A stretch of DNA of 48,841 nt, taken from Verrucomicrobiota bacterium. Lineage in GTDB: Bacteria; Verrucomicrobiota; Verrucomicrobiia; Verrucomicrobiales; DEV007. The DNA lies in NCBI GenBank assembly GCA_030625775.1, contig DAOUQC010000032.1:1-48841 (forward strand). Direction: 5' to 3'. This document shows, one piece after another, positions 17,647 to 26,733 of this stretch. The position numbers and the translations under genes were made by a program. The notes beneath the pieces were generated by a model. That model worked only from the letters and a program-made list of their open reading frames with translations. It was not told where the DNA came from and did not search any database. The first letter of the stretch is position 1. Each line of letters opens with the position of its first letter.

Positions 17647-17868
17647 ATGAAAATACTGTGCTCATTTTTCATAATCATTCTTTCATACGCAAACCTTGCC
17701 CGGCGGATGATTCTTATTCGGACGTTCTACTCACCTCTGGCGACCTTAAGAACATCCTGGAGCTAGATGCAAAATACAGTAATTGCCACCAAATCAAAAG
17801 ACGACAAGAAGGAGATTGCTTATACACTTCAAATCACCAGCACGAGCAAAGCCAGAGCAAGTAAGTAG
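17647..17868 (+). pseudogene. Possible decayed small secreted protein
   Basis: A frame from ATG 17647 begins with a signal-peptide-like MKILCSFFIIILSYANLA, meets a TAG at 17764-17766, then continues in the same frame to TAG 17866-17868 with protein-like charged sequence (VIATKSKDDKKEIAYTLQI). Between the two parts, the other frame (part of an open frame from 17568 to 17864) reads better (DDSYSDVLLTSGDLKNILEL). This pattern suggests a small gene broken by two frameshifts, but it could be chance. No homologue is recognised. Confidence 0.25.
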
Positions 17869-17951
17869 GCCAAACCGCCTACCCATCCCAAGTCAAAATC
17901 CAAATTAGCACATGCTCCTGACGTTTTTTTCTTTTAAACTTTTTCGGAATA

Positions 17952-19574
17952 ATGAAAAAGAATATTCCCAACTTAAGCAAACTCCTTGTGATGGGCTTCA
18001 CTGGTTTAACCCTCCTCGTTTGTTCAGCAATCGGGCAGGAGACCACTGTGCTGATGGATGCTCAAGGCCGGGAACTTCAAGCCCGGATCAAGGAAGTCGT
18101 TAACAACGAAGTTACGATCAAACGCACAGACGGACGGCTTTTCACCGTTCCGATAGCGACCTTTGATTTGCGCACTCAACAGATACTGAGAAACTGGAAT
18201 GAGCGGGCTATACTGAAGCGCATTGCCCGTGCCACCTTGCGGGCGGTCGATGTTCGCCAACAGGTGCGCGGCAAGTCAGATCAGCAAGCGCTCTATTTCC
18301 GGATCTCGGCAGGCAAGGCGATGATAGATGTTAATAACATCAGCGGAGCAATCAAACACTTATCGGAGACGACCGAGTTGTGGCGTAGATCCAAGCCCGC
18401 CGACTGGGCAGCGCATCAGGCCAAGCATCTCCTGGGATACGCCATGCTATTGGAAAAACCGGGACCCGAAGGAGAAAAGCTGTTTGTGGAGGGGATGGAA
18501 GGAATGCTGAAAAGCCAGGCTGATCTGGGTAGCCCGAAGGGTGTTACCCTAATGATGAGAGAGGCCGCCGAACGGATGTTTCTGTATTTTAAAACCAAAC
18601 ATCCAGAGCAGAGTGCACGCTGGAAACAGGAAAATGAAAAATTTCAGGCGCAGGTGCAATTGGTGGAAAAATCCGCCCTTAATCTCGGTCGAATGAAAAA
18701 ACGTATGACGGAACATTTCATTCTGGCCTCCCCGTATTCAAGTATCGGTGACTACACCCGGACAGCAGAAAAGACCTGGCAAAAACTTGCCGAAATTATT
18801 CCCACCCTGCAGAATGATTTTAAAAAAGGTGGATTCAGAACACCTGACGGCCAAAACGCTGCAAAGGATCAGTACGACGAAAACGGCCAATTCAAATTTC
18901 TGCTGGTATTGGCAGACCGACAGACAATCGATCCGATTGCCGGGACTTATATCAAAACGATCAGCGATCGAAAAAAACGTGATGCGGCGCGTGATTTGGC
19001 TGGCATCAACGGATTCATCGAAGATGAGCAAAACCGCTTCCTCGTAGCCCAGGTGGGTGATCCCAAGGAATACACGGACCCTGACAATAACTTCACCTTT
19101 CACCGCCTGATCCATAATGTGCCGGCGGCACTTCTCAAATTGACTATACGGACAACCCAGGATCCGCATTGGCTCAGTTCCGGTATTGGTTATCATTTTG
19201 AGCATGAACTGACAGGGACCGCCTCGGTTCACTATGTCGGTATGGACTATGTCCAGGCGGGACTAAGGCGTAATACGGATTGGCACCGAGTGGTAAGAAA
19301 CCTGCGCAACTCTGGAACCCTCCCCAACATGAGGCGCATGATCTGGGGCGGCGACCGCAAGGCGGAGGATTATGGATACATGTGGGCCCTGGTTGAAATG
19401 TTACTTTCGACCCCGGAAAAACAAATTTTACTGGGTGATTTCATTCTTCAGACCCGCCAAAACCGTACCTTCATGAACGAAAAGGAGGTCGCCTTGTGGT
19501 TCGGTTACGAAGACCCCGAAGCGATGAGCCGGGCACTCGGGATTTTTGTGTTGAGCAAGGCTTTCGAAAAATAA
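17952..19574 (+). CDS. Secreted SHD1-like domain protein of unknown function
   Basis: 540 residues. A signal peptide ends near CSAIGQE (about 28). Residues about 29-80 (DAQGRELQARIKEV then VTIKRTDGRLFTVPIATF) resemble the SHD1-like beta domain common in secreted Verrucomicrobiota and Planctomycetota proteins. The remaining 450 residues, mostly helical, are not recognised. There are no membrane segments after the signal. It converges with the 634-residue gene, whose stop is 84 nt away. A GGAA lies 5 nt before the ATG. Function unknown. Confidence 0.75.
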   Translation: MKKNIPNLSKLLVMGFTGLTLLVCSAIGQETTVLMDAQGRELQARIKEVVNNEVTIKRTDGRLFTVPIATFDLRTQQILRNWNERAILKRIARATLRAVDVRQQVRGKSDQQALYFRISAGKAMIDVNNISGAIKHLSETTELWRRSKPADWAAHQAKHLLGYAMLLEKPGPEGEKLFVEGMEGMLKSQADLGSPKGVTLMMREAAERMFLYFKTKHPEQSARWKQENEKFQAQVQLVEKSALNLGRMKKRMTEHFILASPYSSIGDYTRTAEKTWQKLAEIIPTLQNDFKKGGFRTPDGQNAAKDQYDENGQFKFLLVLADRQTIDPIAGTYIKTISDRKKRDAARDLAGINGFIEDEQNRFLVAQVGDPKEYTDPDNNFTFHRLIHNVPAALLKLTIRTTQDPHWLSSGIGYHFEHELTGTASVHYVGMDYVQAGLRRNTDWHRVVRNLRNSGTLPNMRRMIWGGDRKAEDYGYMWALVEMLLSTPEKQILLGDFILQTRQNRTFMNEKEVALWFGYEDPEAMSRALGIFVLSKAFEK

Positions 19575-19658
19575 TAGCGAGTTTTTTGGAGGCTGGGGGG
19601 AATAGTCATTCGCCCGCCGGCTTACCAGATAATCGCCGGACCACTGCAAGAGATGTGA

Positions 19659-21563
19659 TCACTCGGCAACCTCTTTAACCAACCCTTCATCCGGTAGAAT
19701 TTTATCCACCAGACGTCCGATCCCCTCCTGGGCAAAAATGCTGTTCGGATAGATCTTCCGTGATTTGAGATACCAGGCTAGACTAGATCCCGCCTGATTG
19801 CGCTCTTCAAGATTCTCCGCCTTTTTGAGCGCCCCGACAAACTCAGCCACATCCGTGGCAAGATCCGAGCGTGTGGTTCCCAAGGGTTGATCATCGGGGA
19901 AACGTTTGAATACCCGCTCCACGATCTCCCAGGCCCCGTAACTGTTGCCCCCTTTTGACAGGGCATCCGCCTGTTTCAAAGATATTTCAATTTCCTGAAT
20001 GTTGGTCAAAATCTGGGTCAATTTTTCCTGACGGTCTGCGTCATCCACGGTTGCTGCAATAAAACGCCCCTTGTCATTGAATATCTGACGATAACTCTGC
20101 GTACTGATTAATCGATCAAATTCCAATTTGGCCTGCTGCATCACATCCCCTTGATCTGCAATCAAATTGAACTGCTCTTTCAACACGGGATTGGTCGGCC
20201 AGATCTCGGCTGCCGCTTTGATATTCTCCTCGTAAACATCATTTTCGCCTTTGAGGGCGGCATTCTTTGCAGTCCGAATCCGCATATTGCTGGTTATTTT
20301 GGCAACCTCAATCACCTGCAAAGGTTTTGAATAATCAAAATCCTGTGCATCTTCCCTCATTTTTTTCACCAGATCTTCGGCAAGAGTGAAATTCCTCACC
20401 TGCAAAGCCGAGAGCAACTGGAAAGACATACGCGAGTACTCAGCCACTTTTTGTTTTTTCTCCATTTCCAGAGTCCGCACCTTGGGCATGTACTCCCCTG
20501 TCATGAAGGATTCCGACAAGCGCTTGGAAGCCCCGTCCAAATTCCCTTTCTCAATTAAAAATTCGAAAGCCTGCACTCCTTCGTTCACATCACGGATCGC
20601 TTCATTGGCAAACGAATCCAAAGTCGTGACCGTCGGGCTGAAACCCAGGCTATCACTGAAGGACTTCTCAATATCAGAACCTTTCTCAAAATCCAACTTG
20701 CCATTGCCATCCTGAAAAAATTCTGTGTAAATCCGGGCAGCCATGATGACATGCTCAAAGCGACGTTGCATGAAAAACTGCAGAATCAAAGCCTGGAATT
20801 CAAGCTTGGCCTGCAACTGCGACAATTCCATCTTCGCCATATTCTTGACCCGATTGGCTTCCACCTCGGTGATCCTTTGCACAAAACGCTGGACCTGTCC
20901 GGCATTCGAAACATTGGTGGGGTCCTTACCTTTGGATTTCCCCTTCCCCCCTTTTCCCCTCTCCATAGCAGGAGGTTCGTTCCACTGCTCGAATTTCCAA
21001 TCCAACTGCTTACGCTGTTTTTCCAACTCCTTGTTGATCCGTTTCAAATCCCCTACACTTTTTTTGGCCAACCAGACCCGGTAAACCGCATTCGCCAGAG
21101 ACTCGCAAAGCCGGGCATCCTGTTCGAATTTTGACGCTCCCTCCAGCAGGGCCACTGCCTTGGGTAGGTTGGGCTTGCTGTGAGGGGACAGGGCATCGAG
21201 CACCTCACGAATCACCGCCCGGTATGCTTGGTCTTCTTCGCTCTCGGAAGGCGGGGCATTGAGGTATTTTTCGAAGCGTGCAGCAAATACCCGGTTGTTG
21301 TTAATATTCCAGTGCTTGCCATCGAACGAAAAGGTTTCCGAGCCCGGATCAAAAAAAGGCACGTCATTGCCCAACATCTGCTTCTGTCCACCACCACTGC
21401 TCTTGGTGTTCACCGTAGTGGTATTATTGTTATTTGATGCAGGCGGTTTCTGGCCAGGAGGAGTGAACACCTGGGCAGAGACCAGTGAGGCACCAATCAA
21501 ATGCCCGGCAATCACAAGGCTCCACCGGAGTTTCAGCATCTTGGAATAGAAAAGTTTCATCAT
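19659..21563 (-). CDS. Exported protein of unknown function, repeat-rich helical
   Basis: 634 residues. The signal peptide ends around SLVSAQ (about 30); a low-complexity Pro/Asn/Thr/Ser/Gly stretch follows to about 65. The rest is helical and charged, with alternating short helices resembling TPR-like repeats (AVALLEGASKFEQDARLCESLANAVY, YGAWEIVERVFKRFP, split here by long gaps). A Lys/Gly patch lies near residue 205. It probably sits in the periplasm or outer membrane as a scaffold. It is encoded 3 nt after the 140-residue membrane gene, so the two form an operon. No family was recognised. Confidence 0.7.
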   Translation of the reverse strand: MMKLFYSKMLKLRWSLVIAGHLIGASLVSAQVFTPPGQKPPASNNNNTTTVNTKSSGGGQKQMLGNDVPFFDPGSETFSFDGKHWNINNNRVFAARFEKYLNAPPSESEEDQAYRAVIREVLDALSPHSKPNLPKAVALLEGASKFEQDARLCESLANAVYRVWLAKKSVGDLKRINKELEKQRKQLDWKFEQWNEPPAMERGKGGKGKSKGKDPTNVSNAGQVQRFVQRITEVEANRVKNMAKMELSQLQAKLEFQALILQFFMQRRFEHVIMAARIYTEFFQDGNGKLDFEKGSDIEKSFSDSLGFSPTVTTLDSFANEAIRDVNEGVQAFEFLIEKGNLDGASKRLSESFMTGEYMPKVRTLEMEKKQKVAEYSRMSFQLLSALQVRNFTLAEDLVKKMREDAQDFDYSKPLQVIEVAKITSNMRIRTAKNAALKGENDVYEENIKAAAEIWPTNPVLKEQFNLIADQGDVMQQAKLEFDRLISTQSYRQIFNDKGRFIAATVDDADRQEKLTQILTNIQEIEISLKQADALSKGGNSYGAWEIVERVFKRFPDDQPLGTTRSDLATDVAEFVGALKKAENLEERNQAGSSLAWYLKSRKIYPNSIFAQEGIGRLVDKILPDEGLVKEVAE

Positions 21564-21566
21564 GTT

Positions 21567-21989
21567 TTATTTCGAATCCACGGACTCAGCAATCAGCAAA
21601 CCATCTCTTCCGACTTTTACCACAAAAGCCATCCTTGCTCCCCTATCAATATTCACGTGACTGAACTCCTGGGGTATTAACACCGGCACAGGTGAGGAAG
21701 TTGCACCGTTTTCAATATCCAGACTGACCAGACGCCCCCGATTCGGCGTCCATTTTAATCGCTCCTCTACCTTGCCTTCAACCCGGTAGACATTCCCCCG
21801 TAGACTATTGGCATTTTTTAAATATTCAGAAACACTCAAATTTACTGCCGAAGAATTACCGCCCCCCCCTTTTCCACCTTCCGCAACTATGCGAAACAGC
21901 AAAAAAGCCATCACGAAAAAACCTACAATGGCTGCAGCAATCCCTAGTATATGCCCCAAACTGACTCCTGAACTTGCTCTTCGTGCCAT
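21567..21989 (-). CDS. Small membrane-anchored OB-fold-like protein
   Basis: 140 residues. One transmembrane helix (about 12-33, HILGIAAAIVGFFVMAFLLF), a Gly-rich linker (GGKGGGG), then a beta-rich domain (RGNVYRVEGKVEERL, LVSLDIENG, VPVLIPQEF) that looks like a small OB fold. It is first in an operon with the 634-residue protein. A C8 run on the plus strand (21862-21869) encodes the Gly linker. Function unknown. Confidence 0.65.
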   Translation of the reverse strand: MARRASSGVSLGHILGIAAAIVGFFVMAFLLFRIVAEGGKGGGGNSSAVNLSVSEYLKNANSLRGNVYRVEGKVEERLKWTPNRGRLVSLDIENGATSSPVPVLIPQEFSHVNIDRGARMAFVVKVGRDGLLIAESVDSK

Positions 21990-22134
21990 AAATTTTCAAT
22001 TCAACATCAATACCCTACCAAAAAAAACCAAGCCCTGCCAAAAGACCTGACTCCCTGAATTCATTGATATTAACCGGAACCCAGCACCAACTCAATACAA
22101 ATTCATTGCGTCTCGTCCCAAGCGCATTCCCCCC

Positions 22135-22162
22135 TTTCAACCAGTAGAAACTGAGCTATAGT
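22135..22162 (+). promoter_or_regulatory. Candidate promoter for the L,D-transpeptidase gene
   Basis: TTTCAA (22135-22140) and TATAGT (22157-22162) are 16 bp apart, 33 nt before the ATG at 22196. The -10 is good and the -35 weak. It lies in the 206-nt divergent gap after 21989. Confidence 0.4.
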
Positions 22163-22195
22163 GAATAGTCTGGAACTGTTAAAGATTAAGCAGAT

Positions 22196-22843
22196 ATGAT
22201 TTTTTCACTCACCAAGCCTGCAAAGCTTGCCCTTTTGACCTGCATCACAGTGACCTGCCTGTCCGGCTGCGTCACTGACGGCTACGATCCCGGCGTGCCC
22301 TATCTCGCTGGAAATACCAATGCAGGGGGAAATTTATATGGCCGCGGCCCGTCAGAGCGATTGACCAGCAGCGCGATGAAACAGGACACCATTTCCTACT
22401 GGGACGATAATGGCGTGCGCGGAGAACCTTCCATTGTGCTGAATTTGACCGAGCAACGCGCTTATTTTTATAAAGGCAGCCACTTGGTCGGTGTCTCCAA
22501 AGTTTCAAGTGGAACCGAAGGTCTCGAGACCCCCACCGGAACTTTTAAAGTTATCCAGAAAGACATCGACCATCAATCCAACCTTTTTGGTGACTACGTT
22601 TATCCTGACGGCACCATCGCCAAAAGAGACATCGACGTAAAAAAAGACCCCAAACCGCCCGGCACCACCTTTGATGGCGCGGACATGCACTACTTCATGC
22701 GCTTTGTGAATGGCATCGGCCTGCATGTCGGTTATCTGCCAGGCTATGCCGCCTCCCACGGTTGCGTACGCATGCCAGCCCCGATGGCCAAAAAGTTTTA
22801 TCACAATGTGGACAAAGGTACCAAAGTCACGGTCGTTCGCTAA
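22196..22843 (+). CDS. L,D-transpeptidase (YkuD) lipoprotein
   Basis: 215 residues. The lipobox is CLSGC (Cys about 25). The YkuD domain begins around VLNLTEQRAYFYKGSHLVG and ends with the catalytic HGCVRMP (Cys about 190). The family forms 3-3 peptidoglycan cross-links or attaches proteins to peptidoglycan in the periplasm. The conserved HYFMRF and GIGLHVG segments before the active site are present. The gene stands apart from the divergent 140-residue gene; a rhodanese gene follows after 58 nt. Confidence 0.9.
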   Translation: MIFSLTKPAKLALLTCITVTCLSGCVTDGYDPGVPYLAGNTNAGGNLYGRGPSERLTSSAMKQDTISYWDDNGVRGEPSIVLNLTEQRAYFYKGSHLVGVSKVSSGTEGLETPTGTFKVIQKDIDHQSNLFGDYVYPDGTIAKRDIDVKKDPKPPGTTFDGADMHYFMRFVNGIGLHVGYLPGYAASHGCVRMPAPMAKKFYHNVDKGTKVTVVR

Positions 22844-22901
22844 GCTTTCAACCCGCCCTTGAACGATGCCTGCCTGCCCGTCCCTGCCTCCATCCGGCAC
22901 A

Positions 22902-23243
22902 ATGGAAATCAGTGTCCATGATGCCCACCCGCATCTGAATGACGCAGCAAATCCTTCTCCCCTGATCCGTGTGCACTGGATTGACTGCCGGGAGCAGGAT
23001 GAACACGCCATCTGCCGAATCGAGGGAGCCCACCTGCTGCCCCTGTCGAATTTTGCCGCCGCCATGGAGCAGGCTCTGCCCGAAGATAAGGATCATCCCG
23101 TCATCGTCTACTGCCACCACGGTATGCGCTCCCTTCAAGCCACTCATTTCCTCAGGCAGAAAGGCTACCCGAACACCTGGAGCCTGACCGGCGGAATTGA
23201 TTTATGGGCGAGAGAGATTGATAGCGAAGTACCGAGGTATTAA
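22902..23243 (+). CDS. Rhodanese-domain sulfurtransferase
   Basis: 113 residues from ATG 22902 (MEISVHDAH), the start that fits the family; an ATG at 22866 would add 12 Pro-rich residues. It is a single rhodanese domain with WIDCREQDEHAICRIEGA and the active loop YCHHGMRS (Cys about 81), then GGIDLWAREIDSEVPRY. It is cytoplasmic, with no signal. It probably moves sulfane sulfur; the partner is unknown. It converges with a second, membrane-anchored rhodanese gene, 45 nt away. Confidence 0.88.
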   Translation: MEISVHDAHPHLNDAANPSPLIRVHWIDCREQDEHAICRIEGAHLLPLSNFAAAMEQALPEDKDHPVIVYCHHGMRSLQATHFLRQKGYPNTWSLTGGIDLWAREIDSEVPRY

Positions 23244-23288
23244 CTCTCAGCTGATCCTCCTTTGGAAACACACATCCGCACTTTCCGT

Positions 23289-23747
23289 TTAGCGTTGCGG
23301 CCACTCCTGCCACCGCCCCTTCAACACGTAAACGGGCTCCAAGCCCAATTCACTTCGCAGTCGTCCGGCAATCTCACCGCTGCGTTTGCACCGCTTACCA
23401 TCACAATACACAATCACTGCAGCTCCCTCGATTCCTTCGATCACATCCCGATGCCGCCACAACAAATCGGCCCAATTTTCCTGGTTCAGTAATAAGGCTC
23501 CCTCTATGTGACTATTGGCAAAGTCCTTGTCACTCCTCGCATCAATCCAAACCACCTCTCCATCCAGTTGCCTCGCTTTCTCCAAAGTGATTTCATTCTC
23601 AAGCGGTGAATTCAACTCATACAAAGCCGGAGCTTTAGGATGGAAAAAGAATGTGGTCAGCGCAGCTAACAACACCACTAGGGCAATCCATAACAATTCT
23701 TTCAATGCTCTCATCGGCAGCATCTGTGAAAATGGCATAGCTCTCAT
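23289..23747 (-). CDS. Membrane-anchored rhodanese-like protein
   Basis: 152 residues. The ATG at 23747 is supported by GGAGA about 8 nt upstream. A single helix (about 13-35, RALKELLWIALVVLLAAL) anchors a rhodanese domain (VVWIDARSDKDFANSHIEGA) whose active loop is YCDGKRCKRS, with two Cys. It would face the periplasm. It is the last gene of the respiratory operon, next to the DUF420-DUF1573 and Sco genes. A thiol or copper-related role in oxidase assembly is inferred from context. Confidence 0.82.
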   Translation of the reverse strand: MRAMPFSQMLPMRALKELLWIALVVLLAALTTFFFHPKAPALYELNSPLENEITLEKARQLDGEVVWIDARSDKDFANSHIEGALLLNQENWADLLWRHRDVIEGIEGAAVIVYCDGKRCKRSGEIAGRLRSELGLEPVYVLKGRWQEWPQR

Positions 23748-23784
23748 TTTTTATCTCCGATTGAAGAGAATGAACCCACGAATT

Positions 23785-24909
23785 TCACTCTTCGTCCCCG
23801 GCCCTCTTCACAGAAAAATAAGCCAGCTGGTTACGGTGTTTTTCAATTTCACAATCAGTAACGATACGGATCATACCCAACAGGGTGTCTTCGGTCGACA
23901 CGGGCTTCACAAGTAAATCATAAACCTTGCCCGGCTCGACTATTTCCAAGTGCACTGACGCCTTTTCACTTCTCGTGGTCACAGAAACAATGTTCACCGG
24001 TTTCTCTCTCAATACCCGGAATTTGATCCTCTTTTCTTTTGGCTGCTCTCCCTCCACCCAATCGAGCATCGTCGGTTCAATCTCAAACAGCGGATCAATC
24101 GTCACTTTAACGCTCAGACGGTGCTCCTCAAAAGCCGGCGAGTTTGTTTTCACATAAACAAATTTCTCAGCAGTGCCCGCTAATTTTGATAAGGAAAAAT
24201 CCGCTTCAATAAGAGCTTGCTCTCCTGGCGCCAATTCTTTTTTATCTGACCTGACATCGAGACAGGAGCATGATGTTTCCAGGCCTGTGATTTTCACAAC
24301 ACCCTCACCGCGGTTTCTCATCACAAAAGAAACCTGCAACACGTCTTCCTCCGGCTTGGCATGATACTCGAATATATTACTGTCAAATTCTACTACCCCC
24401 GATTTGTCCGGTGACTCGACCCCGATCACCTTTTCACGGTTCCCAGACTCACCGGTCACTGCCACCCTCGCTTTCACCTCACTAGGAAACCATTGATAAA
24501 GCATCATATAGACCAGCACTCCCGTTACCGAAACATACATCCAAATAGGAAAGGTCCACTTCGCCAGTTTGCGATGGCGGTCAAAACGCTGGCGTATTGC
24601 AGGAACAACGGTCAATACCACCAAAGGCACATTCAGCGCAGCCAAAATGCTGTGTGGAATCAAAATGCCCAGATAGATCAATCGGGCTACAGGGAATTCT
24701 TTTGGAAACACCGTCACCTCCCCACCTCTGGCGGCGTGATAAGAAATGTATCCAACAAAAAAAGCCACTGAAGTCAGCAAAGCTAGAATCATCAAAATCA
24801 CATGCGCCTTTTTCCTCCCCGTTTTGATACAAACAAAACCCGCCAATAAGAACACAGTGCAAAGGGCGTTCAAAGAGGCATTCAATGCCGGAAGATCCTG
24901 AATTGTCAT
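23785..24909 (-). CDS. DUF420-DUF1573 fusion, probable oxidase assembly factor
   Basis: 374 residues. Residues 1-140 are a DUF420 membrane domain with four or five helices: LPALNASLNALCTVFLLAG, conserved His in KKAHVIL, YISYHAA and IPHSILAALNVP, then DRHRKLAKWTFPIWMYVSV. DUF420 proteins occur beside Sco and cytochrome oxidase genes. Residues about 165-290 match DUF1573, an immunoglobulin-like periplasmic domain, with the Cys pair TSCSCLDV. A C-terminal beta domain follows. The fusion puts a CxC-bearing domain on a membrane anchor beside Sco. Copper delivery or thiol redox is inferred, not shown. Confidence 0.8.
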   Translation of the reverse strand: MTIQDLPALNASLNALCTVFLLAGFVCIKTGRKKAHVILMILALLTSVAFFVGYISYHAARGGEVTVFPKEFPVARLIYLGILIPHSILAALNVPLVVLTVVPAIRQRFDRHRKLAKWTFPIWMYVSVTGVLVYMMLYQWFPSEVKARVAVTGESGNREKVIGVESPDKSGVVEFDSNIFEYHAKPEEDVLQVSFVMRNRGEGVVKITGLETSCSCLDVRSDKKELAPGEQALIEADFSLSKLAGTAEKFVYVKTNSPAFEEHRLSVKVTIDPLFEIEPTMLDWVEGEQPKEKRIKFRVLREKPVNIVSVTTRSEKASVHLEIVEPGKVYDLLVKPVSTEDTLLGMIRIVTDCEIEKHRNQLAYFSVKRAGDEE

Positions 24910-24916
24910 ACCTTAC

Positions 24917-25624
24917 TCAATAATTACTTTTTCCAGCATCCTCCTCTGCGCCTTCCCCATCAAACAAGCGCTGGATATCCGCCTTCAATCGCTCCAACTC
25001 CTTCACCCCACGCTGGGGATCCATCACCCGGTAATACCCTCTAATATTACCTCCTTCATCTACCAGCACCAGACGTTGATCATGAGAAAATTGCCCTTCA
25101 GCCGCAATCACGGCCGGATCCATATTTTCCTTCACTGAATACAATTTAAAATAACGCAGCATATACTTTCGTATTTCTTCTTCATCGCCAGACAAGAACC
25201 ACCAGTTATCCGTATCGACCCCGTTCTTCTTAACAAAGGCATCCATTTTTTCCGGAGTATCCCCCTTCGGATTCAGACTGATCGATACCAATTGAAAGTC
25301 AGAGCGCTCTCCATACACTTTGTTCAAATCCGCCATGTAAGCGGCCAAACCAAGACAAGCCGACGGACAATCAGTGTACAAATAACCTGCCACCCAGACC
25401 TTGCCCTTCAATTGCGCCAGGTGGATTTCCTTCCCGTCGCGGTTCACCCCCTTCAAATCTTTCTCCAACTTACTCAGAAAAGGCAGCCGCGGGTGCTCTG
25501 CTTCATAGCGCATGCGTTTCATATAACTGCGCGTCACAAACACCGAGCCCATGATGATTACCAGACAAATACCGATAATCGACGCCCAAAACAAACGTAG
25601 ATCAAAATTCCTTCCCTTATTCAT
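24917..25624 (-). CDS. Sco1/SenC copper chaperone
   Basis: 235 residues from ATG 25624 (MNKGRNFDLRLFW) with AGGAAAG upstream; a start at 25660 would add 12 Lys-rich residues. One N-terminal helix anchors a periplasmic thioredoxin-fold domain. The copper site is TDCPSACLG (Cys about 94 and 98) with the distal His in FSHDQRLVLVD (about 190). Sco loads copper into CuA of cytochrome oxidase subunit II. It lies between ctaB and the DUF420-DUF1573 gene, separated from the latter by only 7 nt. Confidence 0.92.
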   Translation of the reverse strand: MNKGRNFDLRLFWASIIGICLVIIMGSVFVTRSYMKRMRYEAEHPRLPFLSKLEKDLKGVNRDGKEIHLAQLKGKVWVAGYLYTDCPSACLGLAAYMADLNKVYGERSDFQLVSISLNPKGDTPEKMDAFVKKNGVDTDNWWFLSGDEEEIRKYMLRYFKLYSVKENMDPAVIAAEGQFSHDQRLVLVDEGGNIRGYYRVMDPQRGVKELERLKADIQRLFDGEGAEEDAGKSNY

Positions 25625-25801
25625 TCTTTTTTTCTTTCCTGCTTTTAATATCAATCCCAATCCTTCTCTTTTCCCACCACAGAGTTCACAAAGAAAGTAA
25701 ATGCGGTTTCAGAAAAAGTCCCCTTATCCCGTCCTGCCAATCCTGTCTATCCATACAATTTTTTCTATCGCCTTCTCCCCACTCGCAGCTCTTCGTTTAT
25801 T

Positions 25802-26716
25802 TCACTTCCATGCGATCAAACTAAAAATGAGAACCAGCGGCAGGTAAGCTAGAGTGTAAAAAAACAAAGCTCGTGCTTTTTCACGAGTGCGGATCTTCCG
25901 GAATTCCAAGGCATACTTCATCATTACCCCCCCCAAAGCCACCCCGGGAATCAAAAACCACCAACTCGCCTCAGCACTCACCACAGGCATGATCGGAATC
26001 AGCAGCGTGAAAACAGAAAACTGAATCGCCAGTCGTGAGGTTTTCGAACCATCATCATCATCATTCGACCACATCACAAACCCCCCGTTCACATACTGAT
26101 CCCGATACATCCAATTGATTGCCAGGAAATGCGGCATCTGCCAGAAAAATAACAAGGCAAAGAGATAGGCACCCCCCAAAGTCAAACCGCCACCGCCCGC
26201 CGTCCAGCCAATCAATGGAGGCAAGGCCCCCGCTACTGCCCCGAGAACGGTATTCCAGCTCGTACGCGTTTTCATCGGGGTATAAATGAACAAGTAGGTC
26301 AGTAAAGTAGCCGCAGCAAAAGCCGCTGCTCCAAAATCAACCTTCATCGCCAGGTGAACCACGCCAAAGGCCGATAGCAGCCAGCCCATCACAAAAGCTG
26401 CCGCCGTAGAAACCCGGCGTGCCGGCAGTGGACGACCTGAAGTTCTCTCCATCCGCGCATCGGCCTCGATCTCCATCACCTGATTGAAAGCTGCTGCCCC
26501 GAATGCCGTGAGCAGGGTCCCTAAAATAATGTGTGTCAGCGTCCACCACGAAAATGAATCATGGGAGCGAGCTGCCAACAAATAGCCAAATAGAGTGGTC
26601 ATAACGACCAAGGCACTCAAGCGAGCTTTAGTCAGGGCAATCAAATCCTCACGTAATCCCACACCAGGGGGAGACTCCGTGCTCGCTGCTTGTTCTGTAA
26701 CTTCCTTCCCTGCCAT
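25802..26716 (-). CDS. ctaB: Protohaem IX farnesyltransferase (haem O synthase)
   Basis: 304 residues of an integral membrane prenyltransferase. It adds a farnesyl group to haem B, giving haem O for a-type oxidases. The motif AAAFNQVMEIEADARMERT (Asp-rich, with D and R about 85-92) and SGRPLPARRVS, then YTPMKTRTSWNTVLGAVAGALPP, are diagnostic (shown in parts). Eight to nine helices are visible. It lies 17 nt after ctaA. A C8 run lies at 25927-25934. Confidence 0.95.
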   Translation of the reverse strand: MAGKEVTEQAASTESPPGVGLREDLIALTKARLSALVVMTTLFGYLLAARSHDSFSWWTLTHIILGTLLTAFGAAAFNQVMEIEADARMERTSGRPLPARRVSTAAAFVMGWLLSAFGVVHLAMKVDFGAAAFAAATLLTYLFIYTPMKTRTSWNTVLGAVAGALPPLIGWTAGGGGLTLGGAYLFALLFFWQMPHFLAINWMYRDQYVNGGFVMWSNDDDDGSKTSRLAIQFSVFTLLIPIMPVVSAEASWWFLIPGVALGGVMMKYALEFRKIRTREKARALFFYTLAYLPLVLIFSLIAWK

Positions 26717-26733
26717 CCTGCCATTCTAATCCA

